Part shown: positions 34,003 through 43,192 of the stretch, one piece after another | How positions within the stretch are numbered: the stretch's first letter is position 1 | Layout: each line of letters starts with the position of its first letter | The notes under the pieces: model-generated | What the model was told of the DNA's origin: nothing | Seen by the model: only the letters and a program-made list of their open reading frames with translations | Databases searched by the model: none | Assembly (NCBI GenBank): GCA_002314145.1 | Contig: DCCG01000009.1 | Coordinates: 62,001-126,000, forward strand | Length of the DNA stretch: 64,000 bases | Source of the DNA: Thalassolituus sp. UBA1087 | Lineage (GTDB): Bacteria; Pseudomonadota; Gammaproteobacteria; Pseudomonadales; Oceanobacteraceae | Direction of reading: 5' to 3' | Made by a program: the position numbers and the translations under genes

Positions 34003-35329
34003 GCGCTGGGCTGCAGTACTGACGGAGTCCAAACCCTATCAGCCCAGAGTGGCTGGCAAACTGGTCCGTATGGTTGGACTGACACTGGAAGCCATTGGCC
34101 TGAACGTGCGTGTGGGTGACCGCTGTATGGTGGAACGCAACCATGGCGGAGACATTGAAGCCGAAGTCGTCGGCTTTGATGGCCAGCGCATTTTCCTGAT
34201 GCCGATAGAGCAGATGGATGGATTACGTCCCGGAGCCCGTGTCTGGCCGCTGACCGTGGCTGCTGATGTCCCTGTGGGCCATGGACTGCTGGGCCGCATT
34301 CTTGACGGCACCGGGCGTCCGCTTGATCAGAAAGGCCCGTTACAGAATATCGATCAGGGCAACCTCCAGGGGCAGACCATTAACCCACTGCACCGTGCGC
34401 CCATTCGTGAACCGCTGGATGTTGGTATCCGCGCCATTAATGCCATGCTCACCGTCGGGCGTGGACAGCGCATCGGTTTGTTTGCCGGTTCCGGGGTGGG
34501 GAAAAGTGTGCTGCTCGGCATGATGACGCGTTTTACCAATGCGGACGTCGTGGTCGTCGGCCTGATAGGCGAGCGTGGCCGCGAAGTAAAAGAATTCATT
34601 GACGAAATTCTCGGTGAAGAAGGCCTGCAGCGTTCGGTGGTGGTGGCATCGCCGGCCGATGACTCGCCCCTGATGCGCTTAAGGGCGGCCCAATACTGCA
34701 CCTCCATCGCTGAGTATTTCCGTGATCAGGGGCAAAACGTACTGTTGTTAATGGATTCTTTAACCCGTTATGCCCAGGCTCAGCGTGAAATTGCGCTGGC
34801 CGTGGGCGAGCCGCCGGCAACCAAAGGTTATCCGCCGTCGGTATTTAATAAGTTACCGAAACTGGTGGAGCGCACCGGGAATGGTCCCCAGGGGGGCGGC
34901 TCGATCACCGCGTTTTACACGGTACTCAGCGAAGGCGACGATATGCAGGACCCGGTGGCGGATGCCAGCCGGGCGATTCTCGACGGCCATATTGTTCTGT
35001 CGCGTAAATTAGCGGAAGAAGGGCATTATCCGGCCATTGATGTGGAAGCCTCCGTCAGCCGGGTAATGCCTCAGATCGTCAGTGATGACTGGTTACGCAA
35101 AGCGCAGCTGTGTAAACAGCTGCTGTCCCATTACCGGCAGAATCAGGATCTGGTGGCCGTCGGTGCGTACCAGGCCGGCACCGATAACGTGCTGGATCTG
35201 GCCATGGACCGGTTGCCGAAAATAAAAGCCATGTTGCGCCAGGGGCTGAACGAAGGCGCAGATCTGCAGGCCAGTGAAGCAGGCCTCAATGAACTCTTCC
35301 CGGTTCCGGCGCAGGGAAACGCTAAATGA
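33989..35329 (+). CDS. fliI: Flagellum-specific export ATPase FliI
   Basis: A 446-residue ATPase that helps unfold and release export substrates at the cytoplasmic gate. The ATG at 33989 (AGGA 8 bases upstream, MSLSERWAAVL) is chosen over one at 33956 that lies deep in fliH. Walker A is GLFAGSGVGKSVLLG (near residue 170), Walker B lies in VLLLMDSLTRYAQAQREIAL, and GYPPSVFNKLPKLVERTG is the F1-ATPase-like signature. It overlaps fliJ by 4 bases. Confidence 0.97.
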   Translation: MSLSERWAAVLTESKPYQPRVAGKLVRMVGLTLEAIGLNVRVGDRCMVERNHGGDIEAEVVGFDGQRIFLMPIEQMDGLRPGARVWPLTVAADVPVGHGLLGRILDGTGRPLDQKGPLQNIDQGNLQGQTINPLHRAPIREPLDVGIRAINAMLTVGRGQRIGLFAGSGVGKSVLLGMMTRFTNADVVVVGLIGERGREVKEFIDEILGEEGLQRSVVVASPADDSPLMRLRAAQYCTSIAEYFRDQGQNVLLLMDSLTRYAQAQREIALAVGEPPATKGYPPSVFNKLPKLVERTGNGPQGGGSITAFYTVLSEGDDMQDPVADASRAILDGHIVLSRKLAEEGHYPAIDVEASVSRVMPQIVSDDWLRKAQLCKQLLSHYRQNQDLVAVGAYQAGTDNVLDLAMDRLPKIKAMLRQGLNEGADLQASEAGLNELFPVPAQGNAK

Positions 35330-35790
35330 CCCGCCAGCATCCCCGTGCCCGGCGTCTTCAGGTTGTGCTGGACCTGACAGAAAGGGAAGAGCAGCAGGCA
35401 CTGCAGCAATGGGGCGAATTGCAGCAGCGTCTGGCGCAGGAGCAGGAGCAGCGCCAGCAGTTACAGCTGTACAGTCAGGAATATCAACAGAAGATATCCT
35501 CTCCCTCTCCGGCGCCATTGGGCGCCGGGCAGATTCACAATACCCTCGGGTTTATTGGTCAGATTGACCAGGCGATTGACGCTCAGCAGCAGCAGATTGC
35601 ATTACTGAAACAACAGGCGGATGCGGCACAAAAGCAATATCTGGCCGTCCACGGGAAAGCCAAAGCTTTACAGGATCTGATTGAGCGGCTGGAAAAAGAA
35701 GCTGCTTTGCAGGCCGATAAAGAAGCTCAGAAACAATCCGATGAATGGGCCAGCCGGGCCGCGGCACTATCAGGCCGGCGTTCATTCTGA
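35326..35790 (+). CDS. fliJ: Flagellar export protein FliJ
   Basis: A 154-residue coiled-coil protein that sits in the FliI hexamer like the gamma stalk of F1. It is rich in Gln, Glu and Ala with long heptad-like runs (LTEREEQQALQQWGELQQRL and IDAQQQQIALLKQQADAAQ). The N-terminal RRLQVVLDLTEREEQ pattern and position after fliI support the call. It is the last gene before the second chemotaxis operon, 145 bases away. Confidence 0.92.
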   Translation: MTRQHPRARRLQVVLDLTEREEQQALQQWGELQQRLAQEQEQRQQLQLYSQEYQQKISSPSPAPLGAGQIHNTLGFIGQIDQAIDAQQQQIALLKQQADAAQKQYLAVHGKAKALQDLIERLEKEAALQADKEAQKQSDEWASRAAALSGRRSF

Positions 35791-35832
35791 ATTAATCTAC
35801 TACTTTCTTCTTACAACCTCTCTTCACGACCC

Positions 35833-35853
35833 TGTGTGACAAATAGTTACACA
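35833..35853. promoter_or_regulatory. Operator-like palindrome upstream of the second che operon
   Basis: TGTGTGAC, 5 bases, GTTACACA: arms complementary at 7 of 8 positions, centred about 93 bases before the STAS gene. It could bind a dimeric regulator; the spacing does not fit CRP exactly. Confidence 0.35.
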
Positions 35854-35890
35854 ACTATCAATACAATGTTTTCTCTAGCGGCCCTTAAAT

Positions 35891-35906
35891 CTGCGTCTAG
35901 TCTTAG
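35891..35906 (+). promoter_or_regulatory. Candidate sigma-70/sigma-S type promoter of the second che operon
   Basis: CTGCGTCTAGTCTTAG contains a CTA-CTTA-like -10 of the kind used by sigma-S, without a clear -35. The block CTGCGTCTA recurs before the main cheY at 59390-59398. Tentative. Confidence 0.35.
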
Positions 35907-35935
35907 AGTCATAGTCAGGCTGACCGGGACTGTAT

Positions 35936-36229
35936 ATGACAGACACAATTACCATCGATTGCGGCCAACGTCTGAGTATTGATCAGGCGGAAGCATTATT
36001 CAGCGAAGCAGAAAAATCGGTACATCACGGTGGTGAAATAACACTGGATGCTTCCGCCGTACAGTTCTGTGATACCGCCGGGTTGCAACTGCTGCTGTCG
36101 CTGCAGATTACACTGGAAAAAACCGGCCACCGTATTCACTGGCACAGCCTATCCGATGCGGTACGTGAAACCGCCGGCTATCTTGGTTTAAGCCGTGCCT
36201 TACATATTACTGATAATACCGAGCATTAA
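35936..36229 (+). CDS. STAS-domain protein at head of the second chemotaxis operon
   Basis: A 97-residue single STAS domain (anti-sigma-factor antagonist fold). The core ITLDASAVQFCDTAGLQLLLSL carries D46-T47 where such proteins are phosphorylated on Ser or Thr. The remainder (GHRIHWHSLSDAVRETAGYLGLS) is typical. It starts the operon and is 21 bases before cheY. A partner kinase is not adjacent, but HsbR-like PP2C/kinase at 44658 is in the same locus. Its role in chemotaxis is unknown. Confidence 0.88.
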   Translation: MTDTITIDCGQRLSIDQAEALFSEAEKSVHHGGEITLDASAVQFCDTAGLQLLLSLQITLEKTGHRIHWHSLSDAVRETAGYLGLSRALHITDNTEH

Positions 36230-36250
36230 TAAGCAACAGGAGTGACTGAT

Positions 36251-36613
36251 ATGGCAAGCATTTTAGCTGTTGATGATTCTGCATCCATGCGTCAGATGGT
36301 GTCTTTTACCTTACGGGGCGCCGGCCATGATGTTCAGGAAGCATCGGATGGCGTGGAAGCACTTAAGTTGGCAAGCCAGAAAAAATACGATCTGGTTCTG
36401 TCCGACGTCAATATGCCAAATATGAATGGAATTGAACTGGTTAAGGAATTACGCGCACTGGCCGATTATAAGTTTGTACCTGTACTGATGCTGACCACCG
36501 AATCAGCCGGTGATATGAAAACACAGGGCAAGCAGGCGGGTGCCACTGGCTGGATTGTTAAACCTTTTAATCCGGACCAGTTACTGGGAACCATAAAGCG
36601 CGTACTGGGGTAA
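36251..36613 (+). CDS. cheY: Response regulator CheY of the second chemotaxis system
   Basis: A 120-residue single-domain receiver. The ATG at 36251 with AGGAG 8 bases upstream is chosen over a GTG at 36242. Phospho-Asp is residue 52 (LVLSDVNMPNMNG), with acidic D8-D9, Thr in MLTTES and Lys in WIVKPF. It differs from the main flagellar CheY at 59453, so it may act on another output or serve as a phosphate sink. It is directly before cheA, matching the Pseudomonas che2 order. Confidence 0.94.
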   Translation: MASILAVDDSASMRQMVSFTLRGAGHDVQEASDGVEALKLASQKKYDLVLSDVNMPNMNGIELVKELRALADYKFVPVLMLTTESAGDMKTQGKQAGATGWIVKPFNPDQLLGTIKRVLG

Positions 36614-36617
36614 TGCT

Positions 36618-38754
36618 ATGAGCATCGATCTTTCACAATTTCATCAGGTTTTTTTCGAAGAAAGTTTCGAAGGACTGGATGTCATGGAAAGTCAGCTCCT
36701 TGAGCTGATTCCGGAAGAGGTTGATGCCGAAACCGTCAACACCATATTCCGTGCTGCGCATTCTATATAAAGGCGGTGCCGGCACCTTTGGTTTTATGCA
36801 GGTATCGAATTTTACCCATGTAGTGGAAACCTTACTGGATGAAATCCGCTCTGAAACCCGGCAGATGACAACGCGTTATGTCGACCTTTTCCTGCAATCG
36901 GTCGACTGTCTGCGAGCTATGCTGACCAGTTTACAGAGCGGAGAAGAACCGGATTCTGAACGGGCAGCCGGGTTGAAAAGCGAATTCGAAGCCATCCTTA
37001 AAGGTGATAGCACAGAAACACAATCTGATGCGGCAGAGGCGGACGTCAGTGGCGTAACGGCGGCGACCGGCTGGCGGATTACTTTTGTACCGGCGGAAGA
37101 TATTCTGCAGACCGGTAATGATCCGTTTCGCATGTTCCGTGAATTACAGGAACTGGTGGGTGACGATAATCTGGACGTTTATCCACAAATACAGCGCGTG
37201 CCTGAACTCAGCAGCCTGACACCGGAGCTCTGTTATTTAAGCTGGGTTCTGGAAGTAACCTGCGACGTGGATAAAGCATCGGTTGAAAGTGTGTTCGAAT
37301 GGGTAGCCGATGAATGCGAGATCAGTATCGAACCATTGAGTACTTCGGCATTAGCTGAATCCGTTGATGAGCCTGCTGTGGCGGGGCCGGCAGATTCAGA
37401 AAAAGATTCAGACAGTCAGTCTGAACAGAACAATGAAGATACTCTGGCGGTACCGCAACAGGTACCACAGCAGGTGACAGAAGCCGTGAACGCGGCGAAT
37501 GCCACTACCGCTGCGGTTGCTAATAAAGCCCGTAAAACACAGCAGAAATCCTCAGAACCATCCTCCATCCGGGTCTCGATCGATAAAGTCGACAGCCTGA
37601 TTAATATGGTCGGTGAGCTGGTCATTACTCAATCCATGCTCGGTCAGTTAGGCCAGGACTTTGACATGGGACGCCTGGCCCGTTTACAGGAAGGCTTATC
37701 ACAGCTTGAGCAGAATACCCGTGAGCTGCAGGAAAGTGTGATGAAAATCCGCATGATGCCGATCAGCTTTGCTTTCAGCCGTTTTCCGCGGCTGGTACGC
37801 GATCTTGGCAGTCAGCTGGATAAAAAAGTTAACCTGGTGATGCTGGGAGAAAATACAGAGCTTGATAAAACTGTGATGGAAAAAATCGGAGATCCGCTGG
37901 TTCACCTGGTACGGAACTCTATGGATCACGGTCTGGAAACCACCGAAAAACGTCGTGCAGCAGGCAAATCAGAGCAGGGGACGATTACCTTAAATGCCTA
38001 TCACCAGGGTGGCAATATCGTCATTGAAGTGAAAGACGATGGTGCAGGTCTGAACGAAGAACGAATTCTGGCCAAAGCGCGCAGTAATAAACTGGTCGCT
38101 GACAATGTTGAACTGAGCAAAGAAGAAATACATCAGCTGATATTTATGCCCGGCTTCTCGACCGCCGATGTGGTCAGCGATATTTCCGGACGTGGCGTTG
38201 GCATGGATGTGGTCCGCCGTAATATTAATGAGCTGAATGGCACGATTGAGGTGACATCAAGCCGTGGTGAAGGGTCAACTTTTACAATCCGGCTGCCTCT
38301 GACGCTGGCGATTCTCGACGGCCAGCTCGTCAAAGTGAAAGATGAAACCTATATTTTCCCTCTCGTGTCGATTGTGGAATCCATACAGTTGCAGAAACTG
38401 TCTCTCAATCATATCACCGGCAGTCAGTACGTCATGAAATTACGCGATGAGTACATTCCCATCGTACGCCTGGATGAACTGTTTGGTCTGCGCCGGCATG
38501 ATGAAGAATTGGATAATCCTATGCTGGTCGTGGTGGAAGGTGATACGGAAAAGATTGGCATCGTGGTGGACGATCTGCTGGGCCAGCAACAGGTTGTTAT
38601 CAAAAGCCTGGAACAGAACTATCAACGGGTTAACGGCATTTCGGGAGCGACTATTCTGGGCGATGGTACGGTTGCCCTGATTATTGATATTTCCAATATC
38701 GGCAAGAATATCGATTCCGTGAAAAAAATAACATCTTCGGATCAGGCAGCGTAG
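36618..38754 (+). pseudogene. cheA: Chemotaxis kinase CheA of the second system, interrupted by a frameshift
   Basis: Translation from ATG 36618 gives an HPt start ending FRAAHSI and then TAA at 36768; His48 is the phosphoacceptor. Expected KGGAGTFGF follows immediately in the +1 frame, so one extra base near 36765-36768 breaks the gene within the phosphorylation motif. The remaining frame (to 38754, 677 residues from an internal ATG at 36721) has the dimerisation helices, the ATPase domain (LVRNSMDHGLE, DDGAGLNEE, SGRGVGMDVV) and the CheW-like regulatory domain, all well kept. The good preservation suggests a recent mutation, a sequencing error, or less likely recoding. Confidence 0.88.
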
Positions 38755-38763
38755 GGTGAATTC

Positions 38764-39270
38764 ATGAATTCAGCAGAATCCGTCAGTGAGTCGGTCAACA
38801 GTCATGAACAACAGTATCTGACGTTTATGATGGCCGATGAAGAATACGGTGTGGATATTCTGGCCGTTCAGGAAATACGTGGTTGGGAAGAAGCTACCAT
38901 GATTCCTAACGCACCTGAGTATATCCGTGGCGTGATTAATCTGCGCGGCACCATTGTTCCTATTATGGACCTGAGAATCCGCTTTGGTCTTAAGCAGGTG
39001 GAATACAGTCCGGTGACGGTGGTGATCATACTGAAAGTAGAAAACACCAACGGAGAACGGGTAATGGGTATTGTTGTTGATGCCGTATCCGATGTGTACA
39101 CCATCTCAGATGAATCGACCCGCCGGCCACCGGAACTAACGGAAGATAAAAACTCAGGCTTTATCAAAGGCCTGGTCAATGTCAATGAAAAGATGGTCAT
39201 TCTTCTTGATGTTAACGAGCTTCTCAGTATTCCGGGAAGCCTTAGAAATGTTGGCCACATAACAGAATAA
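38764..39270 (+). CDS. cheW: Chemotaxis coupling protein CheW
   Basis: A 168-residue adaptor linking receptors to CheA. Core motifs LTFMMADEEYGVDILAVQEI, NAPEYIRGVINLRGTIVPIMDLR and the C-terminal FIKGLVNVNEKMVILLDVN are those of CheW. It begins 9 bases after cheA and is followed by the receptor gene, so coupling within this second system is likely. No extra domains. Confidence 0.95.
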   Translation: MNSAESVSESVNSHEQQYLTFMMADEEYGVDILAVQEIRGWEEATMIPNAPEYIRGVINLRGTIVPIMDLRIRFGLKQVEYSPVTVVIILKVENTNGERVMGIVVDAVSDVYTISDESTRRPPELTEDKNSGFIKGLVNVNEKMVILLDVNELLSIPGSLRNVGHITE

Positions 39271-39314
39271 ATATCACTGCATTCGGCAGAGAGACTGCAG
39301 GAGAGGAGAAGGTA

Positions 39315-41663
39315 ATGAGCATTTTTAACGGTTTTCTGGGTTCAGGCCGGAGTCAGCGCGAAAAAGAACTGGAATCGGTTATGACCGCACTCGATCTGAG
39401 CATGGCGCGTATCGAGTTTTCCATGGACGGTATTATTCTGGATGCCAATGAGAATTTCCTCAGTGTCATGGGGTATCGGCTGGATGAAGTTCAGGGCAAG
39501 CATCACCGTATGTTTGTGGATGCTGCTTATCGAGAAAGTGAAGAGTACAGCGATTTCTGGAATATCCTTAACCGTGGTAAGTTCCATCAGGCTGAGTATC
39601 AGCGTATTGGTAAAGGTGGCAAAGAAATCTGGATTCAGGCTTCTTATAATCCCATTCTGGATGAGCAGGGAAAACCTTATAAAGTCGTTAAGTTTGCCAC
39701 AGATATAACTGATCGTGTTATGCGTGATCGTACTAACCAGGTCAATGCCGACGCCGCTGGTGCGCTTAAAGTATGTCAGGCCAATGTTATGTTGGCTGAT
39801 AACGACATGAATATCGTCTATCTGAATGACAGTCTGAAAGAGATGCTGACTGACCGGGAAGCTTCCCTGAAGGAGGCGCTGCCATCGTTCAAGGTTAAAG
39901 ATCTTATCGGTACTAACGTTGATACCTTTCATAAAAAACCAGAACATCAACGTAAGATGATTTCCTCTCTGACAGACCCATACAATACCATTCTGGATGT
40001 TGCCGGGCTGAAATTTTCATTGACTGCCACGCCCTGGGTTAATGCTTCAGGTGAGCGCATTGGTACTATTGTTGAGTGGGTTGATAAAACCGATGAAATG
40101 GCGCGCATCGCGGCTGAACGTGAAGAAGCCAATGCCAATGCCAGGGTTAAGCAGGCGCTGGACGTTGTAGAAACTAATGCCATGATCGCCGATAACGATT
40201 GCAATATTATTTATATGAACGAAGCCGTCACCAGTATGATGCGTGATGCTGAGTCTGACCTCAGAACTGATATTCCGGGTTTTGATGCTTCTTCTCTGTT
40301 GGGTAAGAATATTGATACATTCCATAAAAACCCGGCCCATCAGCGTTCAATGTTAAGTGCTTTGAGTACAACTTATAACACCGAAATTAATGTTGGTGGA
40401 CGAACCTTTGCACTGACTGCGAACCCTATCTTTAATGACAGCAATGAGCGTATAGGGACTATTGTTGAATGGAAAGATCGTACACAGGAAGTATCGGCCG
40501 AACGGGAGATTGATCAGATCGTCGACGCTGCTGCTGCCGGTGACCTCTCCCGACGGATTGAAACAAAAGGTAAAGATGGATTTTTCCTTAAACTGGCCGA
40601 CGGACTTAACCGCCTGTTAACTATCTCCGACAGTGTCGTCAGCGATACCATCCGGGTGTTCGATGCCCTGGCTCATGGTAATCTGACGCGCAAAATCGAT
40701 GACGATTATCAGGGTGCGTTCGATAAGCTGAAGCAGGATGCCAACGCAACCGTTGATCGCCTGACAGAAATTATTACCAAAATACGCGAAGCTGCTTCCA
40801 CGGTGTCCACCGGAGCCAGCGAAATAGCCCAGGGTAATGCTGATCTGAGTAAACGTACGGAATCACAGGCCTCCAGCCTGGAAGAAACGGCCTCCAGTAT
40901 GGAGGAAATGACCAGTGCGGTGAAACAAACCAGTGAAAATTCAGTGCATGCCAATGAGCTTGCATCATCGGCCAAGCAAAAAGCGGAAACCGGTGGCGAA
41001 GTCGTGAGTAAAGCCGTGGTGGCCATGGATGAAATTAACGACGCCAGTAAGAAAATCGCTGACATTATTGGTGTGATTGATGAAATCGCCTTCCAGACCA
41101 ATCTGCTCGCTCTGAATGCGGCGGTCGAAGCAGCCCGGGCGGGAGAGCAGGGGCGCGGTTTTGCCGTGGTGGCTGGTGAAGTCCGTAATCTGGCTCAGCG
41201 CTCGGCCGGAGCGGCGCGTGAGATTAAAGATCTGATCCGCGACAGTGTCGATAAAGTTGAGGCCGGTACCTCGCTGGTTAATGAATCCGGTAAAACACTG
41301 GGTGAAATTATTGACTCAGTCGATCGCGTATCGGCCATGATTCAGGAAATCAGTACAGCCGCCAGAGAGCAGTCGTCTGGTATTGAGCAGGTCAACAGCG
41401 CGGTGGCTCAAATGGATGAAATGACTCAGCAGAATGCCGCATTGGTGGAAGAAGCTTCCGCTGCCGGCGAAGCTATGGCTGAGCAGGCACAATCCATGAT
41501 GCAGATGATGGAGTTCTTCAGTATCAATGAAGGACAGCGCGCTGCAGCACCGGTCGGTATGGCAAGTACCGCTGCTCCGGCGCCAGCCCCGGCGATGACC
41601 CATGGACAAAAGAACAGCGGCATCTCGGTCAGTTCTGACGACGATGATTGGGCAGAGTTCTGA
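39315..41663 (+). CDS. Soluble methyl-accepting receptor with three PAS-like domains
   Basis: A 782-residue receptor with no membrane segment, so it should sense an internal signal. Residues about 25-135 are an Aer-type PAS. Two further PAS-like units (about 150-255 and 285-390) resemble each other, both with a LADN/IADN start, an NxxY-N motif and a TFHKxPxHQR stretch. A HAMP-like segment (GDLSRRIETKGKDGF) leads to a signalling domain with the hairpin tip EIAFQTNLLALNAAVEAARAGE. A flexible tail ends in DWAEF, an xWxxF pentapeptide like those that tether CheR/CheB. Ligand or cofactor is unknown. Confidence 0.93.
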   Translation: MSIFNGFLGSGRSQREKELESVMTALDLSMARIEFSMDGIILDANENFLSVMGYRLDEVQGKHHRMFVDAAYRESEEYSDFWNILNRGKFHQAEYQRIGKGGKEIWIQASYNPILDEQGKPYKVVKFATDITDRVMRDRTNQVNADAAGALKVCQANVMLADNDMNIVYLNDSLKEMLTDREASLKEALPSFKVKDLIGTNVDTFHKKPEHQRKMISSLTDPYNTILDVAGLKFSLTATPWVNASGERIGTIVEWVDKTDEMARIAAEREEANANARVKQALDVVETNAMIADNDCNIIYMNEAVTSMMRDAESDLRTDIPGFDASSLLGKNIDTFHKNPAHQRSMLSALSTTYNTEINVGGRTFALTANPIFNDSNERIGTIVEWKDRTQEVSAEREIDQIVDAAAAGDLSRRIETKGKDGFFLKLADGLNRLLTISDSVVSDTIRVFDALAHGNLTRKIDDDYQGAFDKLKQDANATVDRLTEIITKIREAASTVSTGASEIAQGNADLSKRTESQASSLEETASSMEEMTSAVKQTSENSVHANELASSAKQKAETGGEVVSKAVVAMDEINDASKKIADIIGVIDEIAFQTNLLALNAAVEAARAGEQGRGFAVVAGEVRNLAQRSAGAAREIKDLIRDSVDKVEAGTSLVNESGKTLGEIIDSVDRVSAMIQEISTAAREQSSGIEQVNSAVAQMDEMTQQNAALVEEASAAGEAMAEQAQSMMQMMEFFSINEGQRAAAPVGMASTAAPAPAPAMTHGQKNSGISVSSDDDDWAEF

Positions 41664-41681
41664 CAGGATCCTGCCTGACTT

Positions 41682-42524
41682 ATGAGTTCTTTTGCCGAAA
41701 AGGAAGAACGTGAATTCCTGATGACGGATAAGGACTTCGACCAGATTTCTAAAATGGCCGGAGACCTGACAGGCATTGTGCTTGCCGAGCATAAGCGCAG
41801 TATGGTGTATTCCCGTATTGCTCGGCGGGTACGGGCGCTTGGTTTTTCGTCATTCCGGGAATATCTGACCTATCTGGATGCTAATCTGGATAAAGAGTCG
41901 ACGGATTTTATTAATTCGCTGACGACGAACCTCACGTCTTTTTTCCGTGAATCACATCACTTCCGCTACCTCAAAGACGAACTACTACCGGCGCTGCGCT
42001 TTGCCCGCCGGGAGAGTAAGAAAATCCGTATCTGGTCAGCGGGCTCCTCCACCGGAATGGAAGCCTATTCCATTGCCATAACCATACGGGAAGCCGGCTT
42101 TCCATCCGACTGGGATATCAAAATACTGGCGACCGACCTTGATTCCAATGTATTGGACACCGGCCGCGCAGGTATTTATTCCATGAGCAATTCCGATGGA
42201 CTGGAGCCGGCGGTTCTCAAAAAGTTTTTCCGGCAGAGTAAAGATGGCCGTTCAATTCAGGTAAAAGATGAGCTGAAAAACATGGTGCATTTCAAACGCC
42301 TGAATCTGCTCGAAGGATGGCCGATGAAAGGGCCGTTTGACATTGTTTTCTGTCGTAACGTGGTTATTTATTTTAATAAAGATACCCAGCGGGTTCTGTT
42401 CGAACGCATAGCTAATATTATGCCTGATGGTGCTCATCTGATGATAGGACACTCAGAAAACCTGTCAGGCATCAGCGGCCGTTTTGAATCCCTGGGTCAG
42501 ACAATATACCGGAAGGTACGATGA
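41682..42524 (+). CDS. cheR: Chemotaxis protein methyltransferase CheR
   Basis: A 280-residue enzyme that methylates receptor glutamates. The N-terminal helical part (residues 20-85) is followed by a SAM domain with SAGSSTGMEAYSIAI and the catalytic region LTTNLTSFFRESHHF. The C-terminal FDIVFCRNVVIYFN is diagnostic. The start at 41682 has a weak ribosome site; an ATG at 41721 is an alternative. It overlaps cheD by 4 bases and would act on the pentapeptide-bearing receptor upstream. Confidence 0.94.
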   Translation: MSSFAEKEEREFLMTDKDFDQISKMAGDLTGIVLAEHKRSMVYSRIARRVRALGFSSFREYLTYLDANLDKESTDFINSLTTNLTSFFRESHHFRYLKDELLPALRFARRESKKIRIWSAGSSTGMEAYSIAITIREAGFPSDWDIKILATDLDSNVLDTGRAGIYSMSNSDGLEPAVLKKFFRQSKDGRSIQVKDELKNMVHFKRLNLLEGWPMKGPFDIVFCRNVVIYFNKDTQRVLFERIANIMPDGAHLMIGHSENLSGISGRFESLGQTIYRKVR

Positions 42525-43174
42525 GTATTCATGATGCACCACGGCCGGTTCAGCCACCGGTCAGCGCCGGCTTTGAACATGTTAACCGCTACTGGGATAA
42601 CGTCCATAAAGTGTGGGCTGCCAAGATTTTGCCCGGCGAATTTTATGTTTCTACTCACGGTGAAATGATCGTCACGGTCCTGGGGTCCTGTATATCGGCC
42701 TGTGTGCGCGATCGTGTCCGGGGAATCGGCGGTATGAATCACTTTATGTTGCCGGAGCAGGGTGAACATTCATCCGATGTGTGGGGCAGTAACCCTACCA
42801 CTCATGCCTCCCGCTACGGTAACTGGGCCATGGAATATCTGATTAATGAGATCCTGAAGCGCGGAGGCCGGCGCGAGAACCTGGAAGTGAAGCTCTTCGG
42901 CGGAGGCCAGATGATTGCCTCCATGACGGATATCGGTCAGCGCAATATTCTCTTTGCCTACAATTATCTCAGCAATGAAAAGCTGGAAATAGCAGCTTCC
43001 GATCTGGGCGATGAGTTTGCCCGTAAGGTTCTTTATTTCCCGGATACCGGATCTGCTAAGGTACGTCGTATCAAACAGCTGCAGAATGATACGATTATTC
43101 AGCGCGAAGTTGCATACCAGAAAGAAATGGCCAAACCCGCGGTATCTGATGCCGGCAGCATTGACCTGTTCTGA
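42521..43174 (+). CDS. cheD: Chemoreceptor glutamine deamidase CheD
   Basis: A 217-residue deamidase that converts receptor glutamines to glutamates. The Cys-His active site is intact, with C57 in VTVLGSCISACVRD and H74 in GGMNHFMLP. The remainder (EVKLFGGGQMIASMTDIGQRN) is a family hallmark. It has a longer C-terminus than CheD of Bacillus. It is coupled to cheR and followed by cheB, as in Pseudomonas che2. Confidence 0.95.
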   Translation: MSIHDAPRPVQPPVSAGFEHVNRYWDNVHKVWAAKILPGEFYVSTHGEMIVTVLGSCISACVRDRVRGIGGMNHFMLPEQGEHSSDVWGSNPTTHASRYGNWAMEYLINEILKRGGRRENLEVKLFGGGQMIASMTDIGQRNILFAYNYLSNEKLEIAASDLGDEFARKVLYFPDTGSAKVRRIKQLQNDTIIQREVAYQKEMAKPAVSDAGSIDLF

Positions 43175-43192
43175 ACTCTGGAGGTTAGCGAC

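Noticed and set aside
36721..38754. A separate, shorter CheA starting at ATG 36721
   Set aside because: The first 17 codons read out of frame through the conserved HPt region; the true frame joins at KGGAGTFGF, so this is the 3' part of a frameshifted gene.
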